From the NCBI GenBank assembly GCA_043228905.1, contig JBHGNT010000020.1, forward strand, positions 15,128,001-15,192,000: a DNA stretch of 64,000 nucleotides. Direction: 5' to 3'. Source of the stretch: Azolla caroliniana (taxonomy: Eukaryota > Polypodiophyta). The translations under genes and the position numbers were made by a program. How positions within the stretch are numbered: the stretch's first letter is position 1; every line of letters starts with the position of its first letter. The notes below the pieces were generated by a model that searched no databases, was not told the DNA's origin, and saw only the letters and a program-made list of their open reading frames with translations. Below, piece after piece: positions 34,821 through 47,108 of the stretch.

Positions 34821-36505
34821 ATGGCCCTCACTTCATTTATTCACTCTTCCACGTCAATGTGGATTCTTGATATAGGTGCCACATGTCACCTTACCTCAAG
34901 AGTTGAATGGCTCAAAAACTATAAGCCCTTAGAACATCCTTTCCCGGTGAGATTTGGGAACAATGGGGTTGAATATGCCCTTGGACATGAGACTGCCCAT
35001 CTTGAACTTTTTGATGGGAACTTCATTGAAGTCAATGAAGTTTATTATATACCTAACATAGCAAAGAACTTGGTATCTGTCAATAAACTCACAAATGATA
35101 ATACACCGGTCGAGTTTTACCATAAATACTGTATCATTTGTCACAAGACACCCTCTGGCCGAGATTTTGTCGTTAATTGTCTGAGACAAGGATGTCTTTA
35201 CCTTTTAGGTCGCTTGGTGGTCCCTATTGAAGAAGCACACCACATAGATGATTCAAGCACATCAAACTATACGAACTTACTATGGCACTATCGATTAGGT
35301 CACCTAAACTGTCAAACAATGGTTCACATGGCCCGACAACATATCACACTTGGTTTTACTCTTCCTCGTAAATCGAAACTATCCCTTTGCGAAGGGTGTA
35401 TCTTTGGAAAACTCTCTAACTCGCCATTTCCATCACATCCAACAACCACAACTAAACCCCTCCAATTAGTACACACAGATATATGTGGCCCTTTGTCTAC
35501 CCCATTCCTATCTGGAAATGTATATTTCCTAACATTCATCGATGACTTTACGCGTTTCACAATGGTCACCTTTCTAAAGACAAAACGTAGTGATCAAGTC
35601 CTTGAGAAATTTAAATCCTATCATAAACTTGCAACAAATCAACAAGACCTACCCCTTAAAGTACTCCAATCAGATAATGGTGGAGAATTCAAGTCTGAAC
35701 AGTTCCAAAATTATTGTCAAAACCATGGCATTCAACAACGATTTACCATTCCTTATACACCTCAACACAATTCAAGGGCTGAACGACGAAACTGGTCGTA
35801 TATGGATGCCACTCGTTGCATGCTTGCCGTTGCAAACCTTCCCCAAGCATATTGGGAAGAGGATGTTTCAACCACTTGTTATATATTCAATAGAACATAT
35901 AGTAGATCAATTAGAACAACTCCATTTTCCTTGTGGTTTGGAAAAATCCAAATTATGAAAATCTAAGAATCTTTGGATGTCCATCATATGCATTAGTACC
36001 CTTAGACACTCGATCAAAATTAGATAATCAAGCAGTTCGCACAATATTCGTTGGGTATGGCGAACCTCATGGCTATAAGGGTTATCGATTATATGACCCA
36101 AAATCCATAAGATTTCTATTTCGTCGAAGAGTGATATTTGATGAAGATAAACCAATATCTAATCCTCACCCAGACCATGGAGATGAAAAGATACAAGACG
36201 GGACTACCATGTCCAACGCTGAATCCAACAACGAAGTAATAGTATCACCTACTAATTCTTTGCAGGCTCCGCCAACGTCCTCGGAAATTCAAGAAGTCAC
36301 AATTGACCATATGCCAATTAACCCTTTTCCACTAATGTCCTCACCTCTAGAGGCCCTCCCACAAGTTTCACATTCAACCGATAACTCTAACTTATCGCCT
36401 CAAGTAACCAAACAATCAAAACAAATTGATGTACATGCCCCAATTTTAAACACTACTCCTACAGTGGCACTACCCAAACTAGAAAGAGCCTTAACAATCA
36501 CCTAA
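34821..36505 (+). pseudogene. Copia I protease and integrase
   Basis: Frame 34821-35966 encodes 381 residues. Protease has DIGATCH where most copia have DSGA(T/S)xH. Then the pre-integrase HHCC region (LLWHYRLGH, CEGCIFGK) and the integrase core (HTDICGPL, FIDDFTRF, SDNGGEF, PQHNSRAERRN) with the DDE acids present. The frame shifts near 35950 and continues at 35933-36505 with the integrase C-terminal segment. The Gly-to-Ile-adjacent change at the protease (Ser to Ile) and the frameshift suggest it is inactive. Confidence 0.88.
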
Positions 36506-36930
36506 ATATTCATAAGGAAAAACCTTTAGACAGAACACCACTAACACACATTGATTATTCATGTTCCCATCCTAGCAAACATCTCATTACTCCATTATGA
36601 CGATCCTCACGCCTTAATGGCAAGGATAAAACCATTGGCCACAAGGATGCAAAAGGAATTAAAATAGGATGTAGAAATACTTCATATTCAACTAACAACC
36701 AATATGAAGAACATACAAATAGTTCTGACATTGCGAAATCACCTAGTTCACTTAGCCCTACATCCACTCCAAAGAAAGTTCGTACTATTCAAGATCTCTA
36801 TGATCACACGAACAAAATAGATGCCCTTGTTGCAGACCATCAATTTGAAATTGATTTTGCATTTTCGGCACTTGGTTCCCCTTGAACCACATCAGACATC
36901 TCTAATGATCCCTTAACTATCAATGAGGCA

Positions 36931-38157
36931 TTGCAAAGTCTAGATCGTGTTGAATGGCAAACGGCCATGGAAAGAGAACTTGAATCTCTTGATGCCAAAA
37001 AAACATGGACTCTAGTACCACTCCCAATTGGACGCTCACCTATTTCATGCAAATGGGTGTTGAAGAGAAAACTAAACCCTGATGGTACTGTTGCACGTTA
37101 CAAAGCTCGACTTGTAGCTCGTGGTTTCTCTCAAGTCGAAGGACTTGATTATTCTGAGACATTCTCACCCGTTCTTTGCATGGCATCATTTCGACTCCTA
37201 ATGGCTCTGGCCACCATTCTTGACCTCGAGGCACATCACTTGGATGTACAAACGACATTTCTACATGGTGATTTACCAGAAGAAATCTACATGTCACAAC
37301 CTCCTGGGTTTGAGTCACACTCTCAACCAAACTATGTTTGTCGGCTACATCAATCACTTTATGGACTCAAACAATCTCCTAGATTATGGTTTCAAAAATT
37401 TACCAATTTTATGCTCTCACATGGCTACTCTAGATTATTATCAGAACCAAATATATACATTAGACATAATCATACATCTAATCGTTTGTTCGTGGTAGCA
37501 CTATATGTGGATGACATTCCTATAGTTGGAACGCCATCCGAAATTACTCAAGCAAAGCTAGAACTTTCCAAAGCATTTTCAATAACAGATTTAGGTCCCC
37601 TATCTTATTTCCTAGGCATGCAAGTTACACGTAATCATAGTATGGGCACTTTGATTATTCATCAAAATAAATTCATTAATGAAATTTTGAAATCCTTCGG
37701 GATGCTAAACATTAAACCTTGTACTACTCGAAGATCTATGGTTGGTTTTTCTTTTATAATGGCAGGAGCAGTAGTGACGTGGCAATCGAAGAAACAAGAA
37801 TCTGTGACACTCTCATCTGTTGAAGCTGAATTCATGGCAGTGGCATTGGCCGTGAAAGAAGGACTATGGTTGCAAACAGTGTTAAAGGAACTCCAACTAT
37901 GTGAACCACTTCAATTAAAAATCTTCTACGATAATATATCATGTATCTGCTTGACAAAGAATCCAAAGCACTCAGAGAAAACAAAGCATGTGGATTTAAA
38001 ATACCACTTTATACGAGAGTTGGCTGAAGAAAACAAACTTACCTTAGAGTTTACATCGACAACTTATATATGGGCAGATTTTCTAATAAAGGCTTTACCT
38101 CTGGAGAAATTTGAAGCTTGTGAAAATTTAGGATTACAACGATTCACAACTAATTAG
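36931..38157 (+). pseudogene. Copia I reverse transcriptase with deleted RNase H start
   Basis: A 408-residue open frame covers RT from WQTAMERELESL through KARLVARGFSQVEGLDYSETF, HHLDVQTTFLHGDLPEEIYM, YGLKQSP and LYVDDIPIVG (catalytic YVDD kept). After IKPCTT it jumps to the middle of RNase H (AVVTWQSKKQ, LSSVEAEFMAV, TKHVDLKYHFIRE). About 140 residues with the TRPD-type connection and first RNase H acids are missing. A polypurine stretch (TTTATGGGAGG) precedes the 3' LTR. Confidence 0.88.
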
Positions 38158-38172
38158 TTTATGGGAGGCTAT

Positions 38173-38270
38173 TGTAATAAACTAATTAGTTACAATAAAT
38201 AAATATAAAAATAGACACAACAAAAGGATATTAAACAATATGAAAAGGTGCACCCCAAATATAGGGTGCA
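38173..38270 (+). repeat. Truncated 3' LTR of copia I
   Basis: Matches the first 119 bases of the 5' LTR minus the 21-base duplication, then stops at AGGGTGCA. Unrelated sequence follows. Confidence 0.85.
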
Positions 38271-40746
38271 TATTACAGAGCACTGGAAAGAGAGAGAAAG
38301 AATTCTAGACAAGAGGTATTTAGTTCAATAAGAAGAAAGGAGCATTTACTATATTAAAGAGAAGATGTTACATCGGGGGTATCCCCCTAATTTCCCAAAA
38401 ACCAGCCCCCCTTCTCTATGCACACAACTTCCTTAAATACCCTTGGACTTAACTACTTCACCACCAATTCCTCTAGTTACTCCGTCCTTGGTTTCTGACT
38501 GTCGATTCCTTCGTCTGTTCCTCATCCAAATTCAATTCGGGATCTTGTCCGGTTCCGGTGTCTTCTTCTTCTTCTTCTTCTTCTTCTGCTGCTGGTTCAG
38601 TATCCTCACCGTAACCAGCCGGTTCTTCGAGTGTCAACCGGCTCTTGGCTGGGTAGGTCTGAATCTCATGGAACCGATCCTTACCGGTCGACTCAGAGTT
38701 CATTATCTTCTTCTCCGACTCTTAGTTGGGAAGGGTCTTGTCCTCCATGAAGATAATATCTCGACTCCTGAACACCTTGTTGTCGACAGGGCCCCACACT
38801 CGGTAACCGAACTCATCATCGCCTTATCCGAGGAATATGCAAGGTCGGGACTTCGGATCCAGCTTTGCTCTCTTGTCCTTTGCCACATGTACGTATGCGA
38901 GACACTCGAACACCTTTAGATGCCGGTAAGAGATATCCTTTCTGGTCCATACTTTCTGCGGTGAGTCTCCGTCCAAGGGTACTGAGGGTGATCTATATAT
39001 CACATAGGTCACCGTCGTCAGCGTCTCAGGCCAAAACGTCTTGGGTAACTGGGCATGTGTGAGCATGCTCTAGAATCTCTCCATTATGGTCCGGTTCATC
39101 CTTTCGGCCAGCCCGTTTAGTTCCAGCGTCTTCGACACAGTAAACTCGAGCCGGATTCCCTTCGACCGGCAGTACTCCTCGAACTGCCCCCGGTATTCTC
39201 CTCCGTTATCTGCTCGAACCGCTTTCAGCTTTCGACCGGTTTCTCTTTTTACTCTCGTGTGGAGCTCCCTGAAGACGGATAACACTTGGTCCTTCGTCTT
39301 CAACGGTGAAACCCACAGCTTTCGGCTGTGGTTGTCTATGAACGTCCCAAAGTACTGCAATCCAGCATGTGACTTCATGTCGACTTGACACACATTGGTA
39401 TGTACCAGCTCCAATGGTGCATTCCGTCTCATCGGTGGTCTTGACCGGAAGTAGGTGCAGTTTTGCTTGCTGGCCAGCCAATCAGTGCACCTCTCAAGTT
39501 GCATGTTCTTCACCGGAATGAGGTTGTCTTCTGCAAGCCTTTTCACTGGAAGGAGGTGCGGTTTTGCTTGCTAGCCAGGCAATCAGTGCACCTCTCAAGT
39601 TGCACGTCCTTCACCGAAATGAGGTTGTCTTCGGCATAACTCGAAGGCATTGGTATCACTTGCTACATGTTGTAGGACACTAATGTCTACACATTGTCTT
39701 ATAGTTGCCACTGCCTTTCTATTTAGAATTTTCCACTCCGATTCTATCACCCCTCTTGGTATATCCTTATTTTCTATAGGCTCATATAAGTCTTTGACTA
39801 TCAAAAGATCTTCCATTTTGGTCTTCCAGTCTGAGTAGTTTTGTGAGTTTAGGACAATCATCCCCGTAAAGCCACTCACACCCCCTTCCATCTAAAACCT
39901 ATGCTCTGATACTAGTTTGATAAGATTTCACTCAGACAAGGATTACGAAATAACCTTAGACACAAACTGAAAATAAAGAGTAACACAAGATTTACGTGGA
40001 GAACCCTGATTTCAGGGAAAAACTACGGAACGACATTTCACTATGATAGAAAGACAGAGTACAACCACGGAATAAAAGAACTTGTATTGGTCTGAATGTT
40101 CTCTGATACCACGATTTTAGATGAGCATACCAGACCCTAATGCATAGGTGTCTTTCCAGTTCGAAACTCCCTTGGCTTCTCAGTTCTTGTCTTTCTTCCC
40201 TTTTGTTCTTCTCCCTTTTCTTCACACACACTCAGCTTTTTCTATTATGTTCTCACAATCACTACTGTGTATATACGCAGTCGTTCTCTGAGTCACACTT
40301 CTCTTCTACAACTGGTTTTTCACTTTGCACCCTCTCGCGCCTAAAACACAATCAATAATAATGCAAATCTCTTGAGTTTACTATATGTATATGGCTACAC
40401 TCACTACTTTTAGTCTAGGTCATTTATCCCACATACAAAGGCAGTGAATGCCTCTTAGTATATATGTATGCTAACCCACATACACATAGATGTGAATAGA
40501 AGTGTGTATATATGTGTATACACATTCGAGTTCCCTTCAACTCTTGGCACGGTTCGGCTTATTGCCCGCACCGTGTCTCGGGTCAGCTGTGCACGGCTCG
40601 GCTCTTTGGCCGATTTCGGCTTTTCAGCCGACTCCCCCGTAAGGAGGGACAATTTTACGCAACATTATACTGGTGAATCGTGATGTGCTCATACATATTT
40701 GACTTGGATTTCTGCGTTGCATGGCATGCATTCCATAATCGTGAGC
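38271..40746 (-). mobile_element. Copia II relic, reverse orientation
   Basis: Minus-strand gag and integrase remain in about 38473-39891. A primer-binding-like site (TAGTATCAGAGCAT on the minus strand) is at 39901-39914, just before the gag start. Sequence 39915 to about 40680 is therefore LTR or leader; another TGGTATCAGAG-like site (minus) is near 40105. RT and RNase H are absent. Ends are not resolved. 40681-40746 may be leftover RLK-C intron. Confidence 0.6.
38473..39891 (-). pseudogene. Copia II gag start fused to integrase
   Basis: Frame 39891-39595 starts gag (VLNSQNYSDWKTKMEDLL). A deletion then leads to integrase 39546-39070 (CTDWLASKQN, LVHTNVCQVD, FIDNHSRKLWV, RADNGGEY, GLAERMNRTIMERF) and 39066-38824 (LPKTFWPETLTTVTYVIYRS, FECLAYVHV). 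An acidic Glu-rich linker (38703-38473) follows after a frameshift. Gag C-terminus and protease are missing. The stretch 39430-39510 is nearly repeated at 39545-39610. Confidence 0.75.
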
Positions 40747-41000
40747 TATTAGTCTTTGGCCCATCTTTATCCCACATAGTTGAGGGAGGTGGTTTGGGAG
40801 CTATTAATACGCTCCTCTTCCTCTTAGTTTGAGATCCTCAACTTTGTATCTTCTTTCCCAATCTTAATAGAGCTGCTACTTTGGAGGACGTAGGCTTAAT
40901 TGGCCGAACCTCGGTAATTCTGGTGTTGTTTTATCTTTTCTTCTTACTCTATATATTAGCTTTAATTCTAGTTATATATTGTTATTTCCATGCTTCCACA
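40747..41000 (+). repeat. 5' LTR of copia III
   Basis: Starts TATTAGTC (canonical TG end mutated to TA) and ends CTTCCACA. The box that reads TATAAATA in the 3' LTR is TATTAATA here. Confidence 0.9.
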
Positions 41001-41005
41001 AAAAT

Positions 41006-41017
41006 TGGTATCAGAGC
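41006..41017 (+). other. Primer-binding site of copia III
   Basis: TGGTATCAGAGC, the site complementary to initiator methionine tRNA used by most plant copia elements, five bases after the 5' LTR. Confidence 0.9.
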
Positions 41018-41159
41018 CAAGGTTCTGTCTGAGTATGCTCTGTGGTTGCAGCGTTGTCTGAACTTCCACATCAGAGAAGAATACTTTGGTCATTCTGAAA
41101 CCTAGGGTTGTTGATAACTATAGTATAGAATATATTGAATACTATTTATTAAGTTTATA

Positions 41160-44100
41160 ATGGCATCAAGAGATGAAAAAGGAAAGAATATTGTGTCAAA
41201 GATTCCATCGGGAACATCAGGCTCGTCGTCATCATGGTCAAGGTTCTCGGTGTCTAGTTCCAAACTAGCAGTAGAAATCTGTGATGGTACCGGCCATTTC
41301 GCCATGTGGCAAGGAGAGGTTTTAGATTCTCTTTTTCAGCAAGGTCTTGATATTGCCGTTGAAGAAGATAAGCCAGATGAGGTAGACAATAAAGATTGGA
41401 TCATCATTAACCGGTTGGCATGCGGAACAATTCAATTGTGCTTGTCCAGAGAGCAGAAGTATGCTTTCAAGAATGAGACTTCTGCACACAAATTGTGGAA
41501 GGCATTGGAGGGCAAATTTCTGAAAAAAAGTGGTCAGAATAAGCTCCTTATGAAGAAGAGGTTATTTCAGTTTGACTATAAACGAGGTACTACTATGAAT
41601 GATCACATCACCATGTTTAATGAATTAGTGGCAAACCTGTTGAATTTAGATGTTAAATTTGAAGATGAGGATCTAGCTTTGATGTTGTTATCATCTCTTC
41701 CCGATGAATTTGAACATTTAGAAACTACATTTACTTCACGGGAAAGAGTATGTGTCGTTAGATGTTGTTTGTTCTGCTTTATATAGTCATGAATTGAGAA
41801 AGCAAGATAAAATGATAACCAAAGCAATGACATCAGAAGAAGCATTGGTGGCAAGAGGTCGTCAACAAAGTCATACAAAGGGGAGAAGAGGAAGGTCCAA
41901 ATCCAAAGGCCAAGGCATTGCCAAAGATGAGTGTGCTTTCTGTCATGAGAAAGGGCACTAGAAGAAAGATTGTCCGAAGTTGAAGAGGAAAGGAAAACGT
42001 CCACAAGATGCAAATGTTGTAGACTGCAGTGATGCACAATCCGATATTTCTTCAGTGGTTATGCCTTCGGTGTCAACACATCCAGATGAGTGGATTTTGG
42101 ATTCAGGTTGTCCTTATTATATGTGTCCTATTCGAGAGTGGTTTTTTGAATTTCAGGAAGGAGATGGTGGGGTTGTTTACATGGTTAATGATCATCCATG
42201 TAAAACAGTCGGGATAGGTTCAATCAAGCTACGCAATCATGATGGAACCACAAGGATTTTGAGGGATGTGTGATACGTGCCAAAGTTGAAGAAGAATCTC
42301 ATCTCCTTGGGGGCTCTTGAATCTAAGGGCCTTGTTGTGATGATGCGAGATGGAGTTCTTAAGGCAACTTTAGGAGTATTGGTGATGTAGAAAGGCATAC
42401 GGAAGAACAATTTGTACTATTTCCAAGGTAATACAGTGGTGGGGACAGTGGCATCAACAACTTCAAGTACCAAGAAAGACACTGAAGCAACGAAGTTGTG
42501 GCATATGCGGTTGGGACATGCTGGTGAAAAGTCTTTGCAAATTCTTGCAAAACAAGGATTGTTGAAAGGCATGAAGACATGCAAACTTGATTTCTGTGAG
42601 CATTGTGTTCTAGGAAAACAACGAAGAGTGAAGTTTGGCACTCCAATTCAGAATACCAAGGGTATTTTGGATTATGTGCACTTAGATGTGTGGGGACCTA
42701 CCAAAACTCCATCCATAGGAGGTAGACATTATTTTGTAACTTTTGTTGATGATTTTTCCTGGAGAGTTTGGGTGTATACAATGAAGAACAAGAGTGATGT
42801 GCTTAAAGTTTTCCTTAAGTGGAAAGCTCAAGTTGAAAACTAGACCGGGAGAAAAATTAAGGTTCTCCGAACAGACAATGGTGGAGAATACAAGAGTGAT
42901 CAATTTCTGGAAGTATGTGAGGATTGTGGAATAAGTCGACATTTCACCGTTAGAAGAACACCACAACAGAATGGGGTGTCGGAGCGTATGAATAAGACAC
43001 TCATGGAGAAAGTTGTATGCTATCTAACGCTAGATTAGGCAAAAACTTTTGGGTTGAGGCTGTGATGTACGCTCAACATCTCGTCAATTGTTTGCCATCA
43101 TTTGCTATGGGTGGCAAAACTGCATTAGAGGTATGTTATGGAAAACCTGCAACTGATTATGATACTTTGCATATTTTTGGTTCTACAACATATTATCGTG
43201 TGACTGAATCAAAGTTGGATCCATGTGCAAAGAAGGCTCTTTTCATGGGTTTCAATGCTGGAGTGAAGGGATACCGTTTGTGGTGTCTTGAGGCAAAGAA
43301 AACGATTATTAGTAGAGATGTTACCTTTGATGAATCTACCATTTTGAACAAGGGAAATCTGGAAGAACTGAATAATACTCCGAGACAAGTGGAGGGTACT
43401 CCAAAGAAGGTGGAGGTTTAGCAAAAAATGGTGACTCCAAGGCGAAGCACCACCGGTGACTCTCCTATGGTAGAAGAAGAGTTAGATGAGGAAGAGGTTC
43501 CAACCCAAGAACCTTTAGAGCAATCAGAACCAATTGCAATAAGAAGACAGAGATGAGTAATTCAGAAGCCTGCTCGTTTCGCTGACATGGTAGCTTATGC
43601 ACTTCCACTTTGTGATGATAATGTTCCATCCACCTACCTAGAGGCCATTCGGAGCACAGAAAGTGGCAACTGGGCTACTGCAATGGAAGAAGAGATTCAA
43701 TCTCTTCAGAGAAACAAGACATGGAAATTGACACAACTACCGAAAGGGAGAAAGGCAATTGGGTGCAAATGGGTATTTGCAAAGAAAGAAGGATTTCCGA
43801 GTAAACAAGACATTCGCTACAAGGCAAGGTTGGTGGCTAAAGGCTATGCTCAGAAGGAGGAAATCGATTATGATGAGGTATTTTCTCCAATTGTAAAACA
43901 TTCCTCCATTAGAATTTTGTTGGCCTTAGTAGTACAAATGAATTTGGAGCTAGCTCAACTTGATGTGAAGACCGCGTTCTTAAATGGTAATTTGAAGGAG
44001 GAAATCTATATGACTCGGCCAGAAGGATACAAGGTTGCTGGTAAAGAAGATTGGGTTTGTAAACTTAGCAAATCGTTGTACGGACTGAAACAATCTCCGA

Positions 44101-45170
44101 GACAGTGGTACAAATGATTTGATAAGTTCATGAAGGGACAGAAGTACAAAAGAAGCAAATACGATCATTGTGTGTATTTGCGTAATCTTCAAGATGGTTC
44201 ATACATCTACTTACTCTTATATGTTGATGATATGCTGATTGTAGCAAAGAGTCAAGCTGAGATTGACAAGTTGAAGGCTCAGATGAGTAAAGAGTTCGAG
44301 ATGAAGGATTTGGGGGAAGCCAAGAAGATTCTTGGCATGGAGATAAATAGAGACAAAGAGAGAGGCAAACTTTGGCTCTCTAAGAAGCAGTATTTGAAGA
44401 GGATACTACAACGTTTTGGTATGTATGATGATACAAAACCTATAAGTACTCCACTTGCTCCTCATTTGAAACTGAGTAGTCACTTATATCCCACAACTAA
44501 TGAAGAGCGAGGATACATGGCGAAAGTACCATATGCAAATGTGGTTGGAAGCTTGATGTACCCAAGGGTGTGTACAAGACCCGATATTTCACATGATGTT
44601 AGTATTGTTAGCAGGTATATGCGTGATCCAGGCAAGGGTCATTGGCAAGCTGTGAAATGGATTCTGCAGTATCTTCAAAATGCCTTGGATGTTGGATTTA
44701 CATTTGAGCAAGACAAATCACTTGGTAAATGTATAGTTGGATATTGTGATTCTGATTTTGTAGGTGATTTGGATAAGCGAAGATCTACAATTGGCTATTT
44801 ATTCACTTTGACAAAGGCGCTAGTTAGTTGGAAGTCTACTTTACAATCAACGGTGGCTCTATCTACAACAGAGGCAGAGTATATGGCAATCACAGAGGTT
44901 GTGAAGGAGGGAATTTGGCTTCATGGGTTGCTTAAGGACTTGGGAGTAGGTCAGAAACAACTTGATTTGTATTCTGACAGTCAAAGTGGCATTCATTTGG
45001 CAAAGAATCAAGTCTTTCAATCACGGACAAAGCACATTGATGTTCGCTTTCACTTTGTGCGGGAAATTCTAGAAGAGGAGGAGATACTTCTCCAAAAGAT
45101 TGACACTAAGGAGAATCCTGTTGACATGCTGACAAGGTGGTTACAAGGGCCAAGTTTGAACATTGTTTAG
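41160..45170 (+). pseudogene. Copia III gag-pol polyprotein, disabled
   Basis: Gag starts at 41160 and ends in a zinc knuckle (CAFCHEKGH then KKDC). Protease DSGCPYYMCP, pre-integrase LWHMRLGHAGEKSL, CEHCVLGKQ, integrase DVWGPTKTPSIGG, TFVDDFSWRVW, RTDNGGEY, RT VAKGYAQKEEIDYDEVFSP, LLLYVDDMLIVA (about 44211) and RNase H (SWKSTLQSTVALSTTEAEY, QSRTKHIDVRFHFVRE). It carries frameshifts near 41745 and 43010 and stops at 41959, 42271, 42388, 42841, 43422, 43555 and 44115. Several stops fall where TGG or CGA would be expected. Catalytic residues of integrase and RT survive. Confidence 0.92.
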
Positions 45171-45296
45171 ACTTGGTTAATATCCAACATGTTTAAAGTT
45201 GGCGCCTCACGGCGCAAATTTGAAAGCAGTCTATTTTATTTTTGCTTGAGAAGATTTGTATTTGGACGGATTAAAGATTGTGCCACGGTGGAGATT

Positions 45297-45550
45297 TGTT
45301 AGTCTTTGGCCCATCTTTATCCCACATAGTTGAGGGAGGTGGTTTGGGAGTTATAAATACGCTCCTCTTCCTCTTAGTTTGAGATCCTCAACTTTGTATC
45401 TTCTTTCCCAATCTTAATAGAGCTGCTACTTTGGAGGACGTAGGCTTAATTGGCCGAACCTCGGTAATTCTGGTGTTGTTTTATCTTTTCTTCTTACTCT
45501 ATATATTAGCTTTTGTTATAGTTATATATTGTTATTTCCAAGCTTCCACA
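45297..45550 (+). repeat. 3' LTR of copia III
   Basis: TGTTAGTC to CTTCCACA with an intact TATAAATA box at about 45353. Confidence 0.92.
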
Positions 45551-47108
45551 ACATGAGCCAGAACGAAATGTTTGAAGCTGCAAACGCGTCCCAGGCCTTC
45601 ACGTTTCAAGAAATTGTGACGGCCACACAAAATTTCTCGACAAGCATTGGTAAAGGTGGTTTCGGATTCGTGTACAAGGGCACTCTTACCAACGGCGTTC
45701 CCGTTGCTGTTAAAGTGTTGTCTGATGCATTGCAACAAGGCGCCCACGAATTCCTGAATGAGGTACATATATATATATATATTGAACTTCTAAAACATAG
45801 AAGACTGGGGATGCCCATTCTGTTGTGTTAATAATGTGAATTGATTTTTAAATAGGTCACTCTTCTATCCCGTGTGCATCATAAGAACCTCGTGGGATTG
45901 GTTGGATATTGCACTGAGATAAAGCTAGTTCTTGTGCACGAGTTTATGTCAAATGGTTCATTCTTTGATTCCCTTTTCGGTAATCAGTCTTCTCATCATT
46001 TGAACAACGTATATGAAGTTCACATCTCGAATAAAAATATTTGAATGTTGATCATGCTACATTTGATGATTGACAAATATCACTTCATTTTTCTCTATAA
46101 ACCATTAAAAGGAAACAATATGTTAATGGCACGTTGTTTAGAATGAACCAAAAGACTGCGAATTTTGTTGGACACAGCCCAAGGTGATTGGCAATATTGG
46201 ATTTATTTCAATATATATATATATGTCATATAAATTATACTATATTATCATATGTTATTATATTTACCAACGGTGTTATGTAATATGGTGTAATTAATTT
46301 CAAAAATGATTGTAGGCCTTGCATACTTGCATCATTGATGTAACTCATTAATCATTCATAGAGATGTGAAGAGTAGCCACATTTTAATGACTAATGACTT
46401 GGAAGGGAAAATGTCTGATTTTGGAATATTGAGGCTAAAGTCCAACACTAGTGCACATGATGAATTGGCAACAAAGCTAATCGGTAGCTTGGGATACTTG
46501 GACCCTGAGTAAGTAATGTGATCTATAATATACTTGTGTATATAACGCTATGTGGCTTATCTAAAACCTTTTTTCCATATGTGTTGTAAAAAACTTCTGA
46601 CATGGTTTAGCCATCCATTGAATTAATAAGCCCCTTCACTTATCTTTGAGATGGAATAAATTAATTTTCTTGCATGAATATTAAATCATATCATCCCAGA
46701 TTTGCATCCACGTTAATATTGTCAGAGAAGATTGACATATATAGTTTTGGAGTAGTTCTCTTTGAGGTTGTATGTGGCAAGCATTATATGACATATAAAG
46801 TTCTAAATGCGACTTTTCGATTTGCTAAAAACACATCATTTATGTTGTTGCAGGTAAAACCTTATTATAATCAAGGAGCACTAGAGGAGATTGTAGACCA
46901 TACCCTGAGTAATTACAACATCTCATCTATATGGAAAGTTGCAGGAATTGCAATGGCATGCATTCAATTTCCAGGTAGAACACGACCGACAATGAGCGAA
47001 ATTTGCCATGAACTTTCTGAAGCCTTGAGATTAGAAAGTAGTTCCCAAACAATTTCATCCGCAATTATTGGAGAATATTATCCTTTGAACGACGTGAGTG
47101 CTAGGTGA
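45551..47108 (+). pseudogene. RLK-C 3' half: kinase exons 10-15
   Basis: Exon 10 (about 45554-45762) has GKGGFG and VAVKVL; exon 11 45856-45979; exon 12 46112-46183 with a TGA at 46144-46146 in place of the conserved Trp; exon 13 from 46316 with a TGA at 46336-46338 after YLHH; exon 14 from 46700 with its end and the intron start deleted; exon 15 46854-47108. The catalytic loop is HRDVKSSH, so HRD is present, unlike RLK-A and RLK-B, but the Asn that binds metal is His. It lacks its own 5' half. Order and orientation fit RLK-C, split by copia insertions. Confidence 0.88.

Larger units (their letters stand above)
34444..38270 (+). mobile_element. Copia I: LTR retrotransposon, internally deleted
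   Basis: The 5' LTR (34444-34687) is followed by a primer-binding-like TGGTATCAGTATTAG. The 3' LTR is cut after 98 bases (38173-38270). Gag is almost absent; protease, integrase, RT and the RNase H end remain. No target duplication is found because the right end is lost. It sits at the end of RLK-C exon 9 and is one of the elements that split that gene. Confidence 0.88.
40747..45550 (+). mobile_element. Copia III: complete LTR retrotransposon with decayed ORF
   Basis: Two 254-base LTRs (40747-41000, 45297-45550) differ at about seven positions by eye. Primer-binding site TGGTATCAGAGC is at 41006-41017 and polypurine tract GGTGGAGATT just before 45297. TGAGC lies before the 5' LTR (40742-40746) and again three bases after the 3' LTR (45554-45558), an imperfect target duplication. 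Domain order is gag, protease, integrase, RT, RNase H, as in TNT1-like copia. It landed in the first bases of RLK-C kinase exon 10. Confidence 0.92.

Noticed and set aside
34439-38275. Target site duplication for copia I
   Set aside because: The five bases before the 5' LTR (TTTGT) and after the truncated 3' LTR (TATTA) do not match, because the 3' LTR is incomplete.
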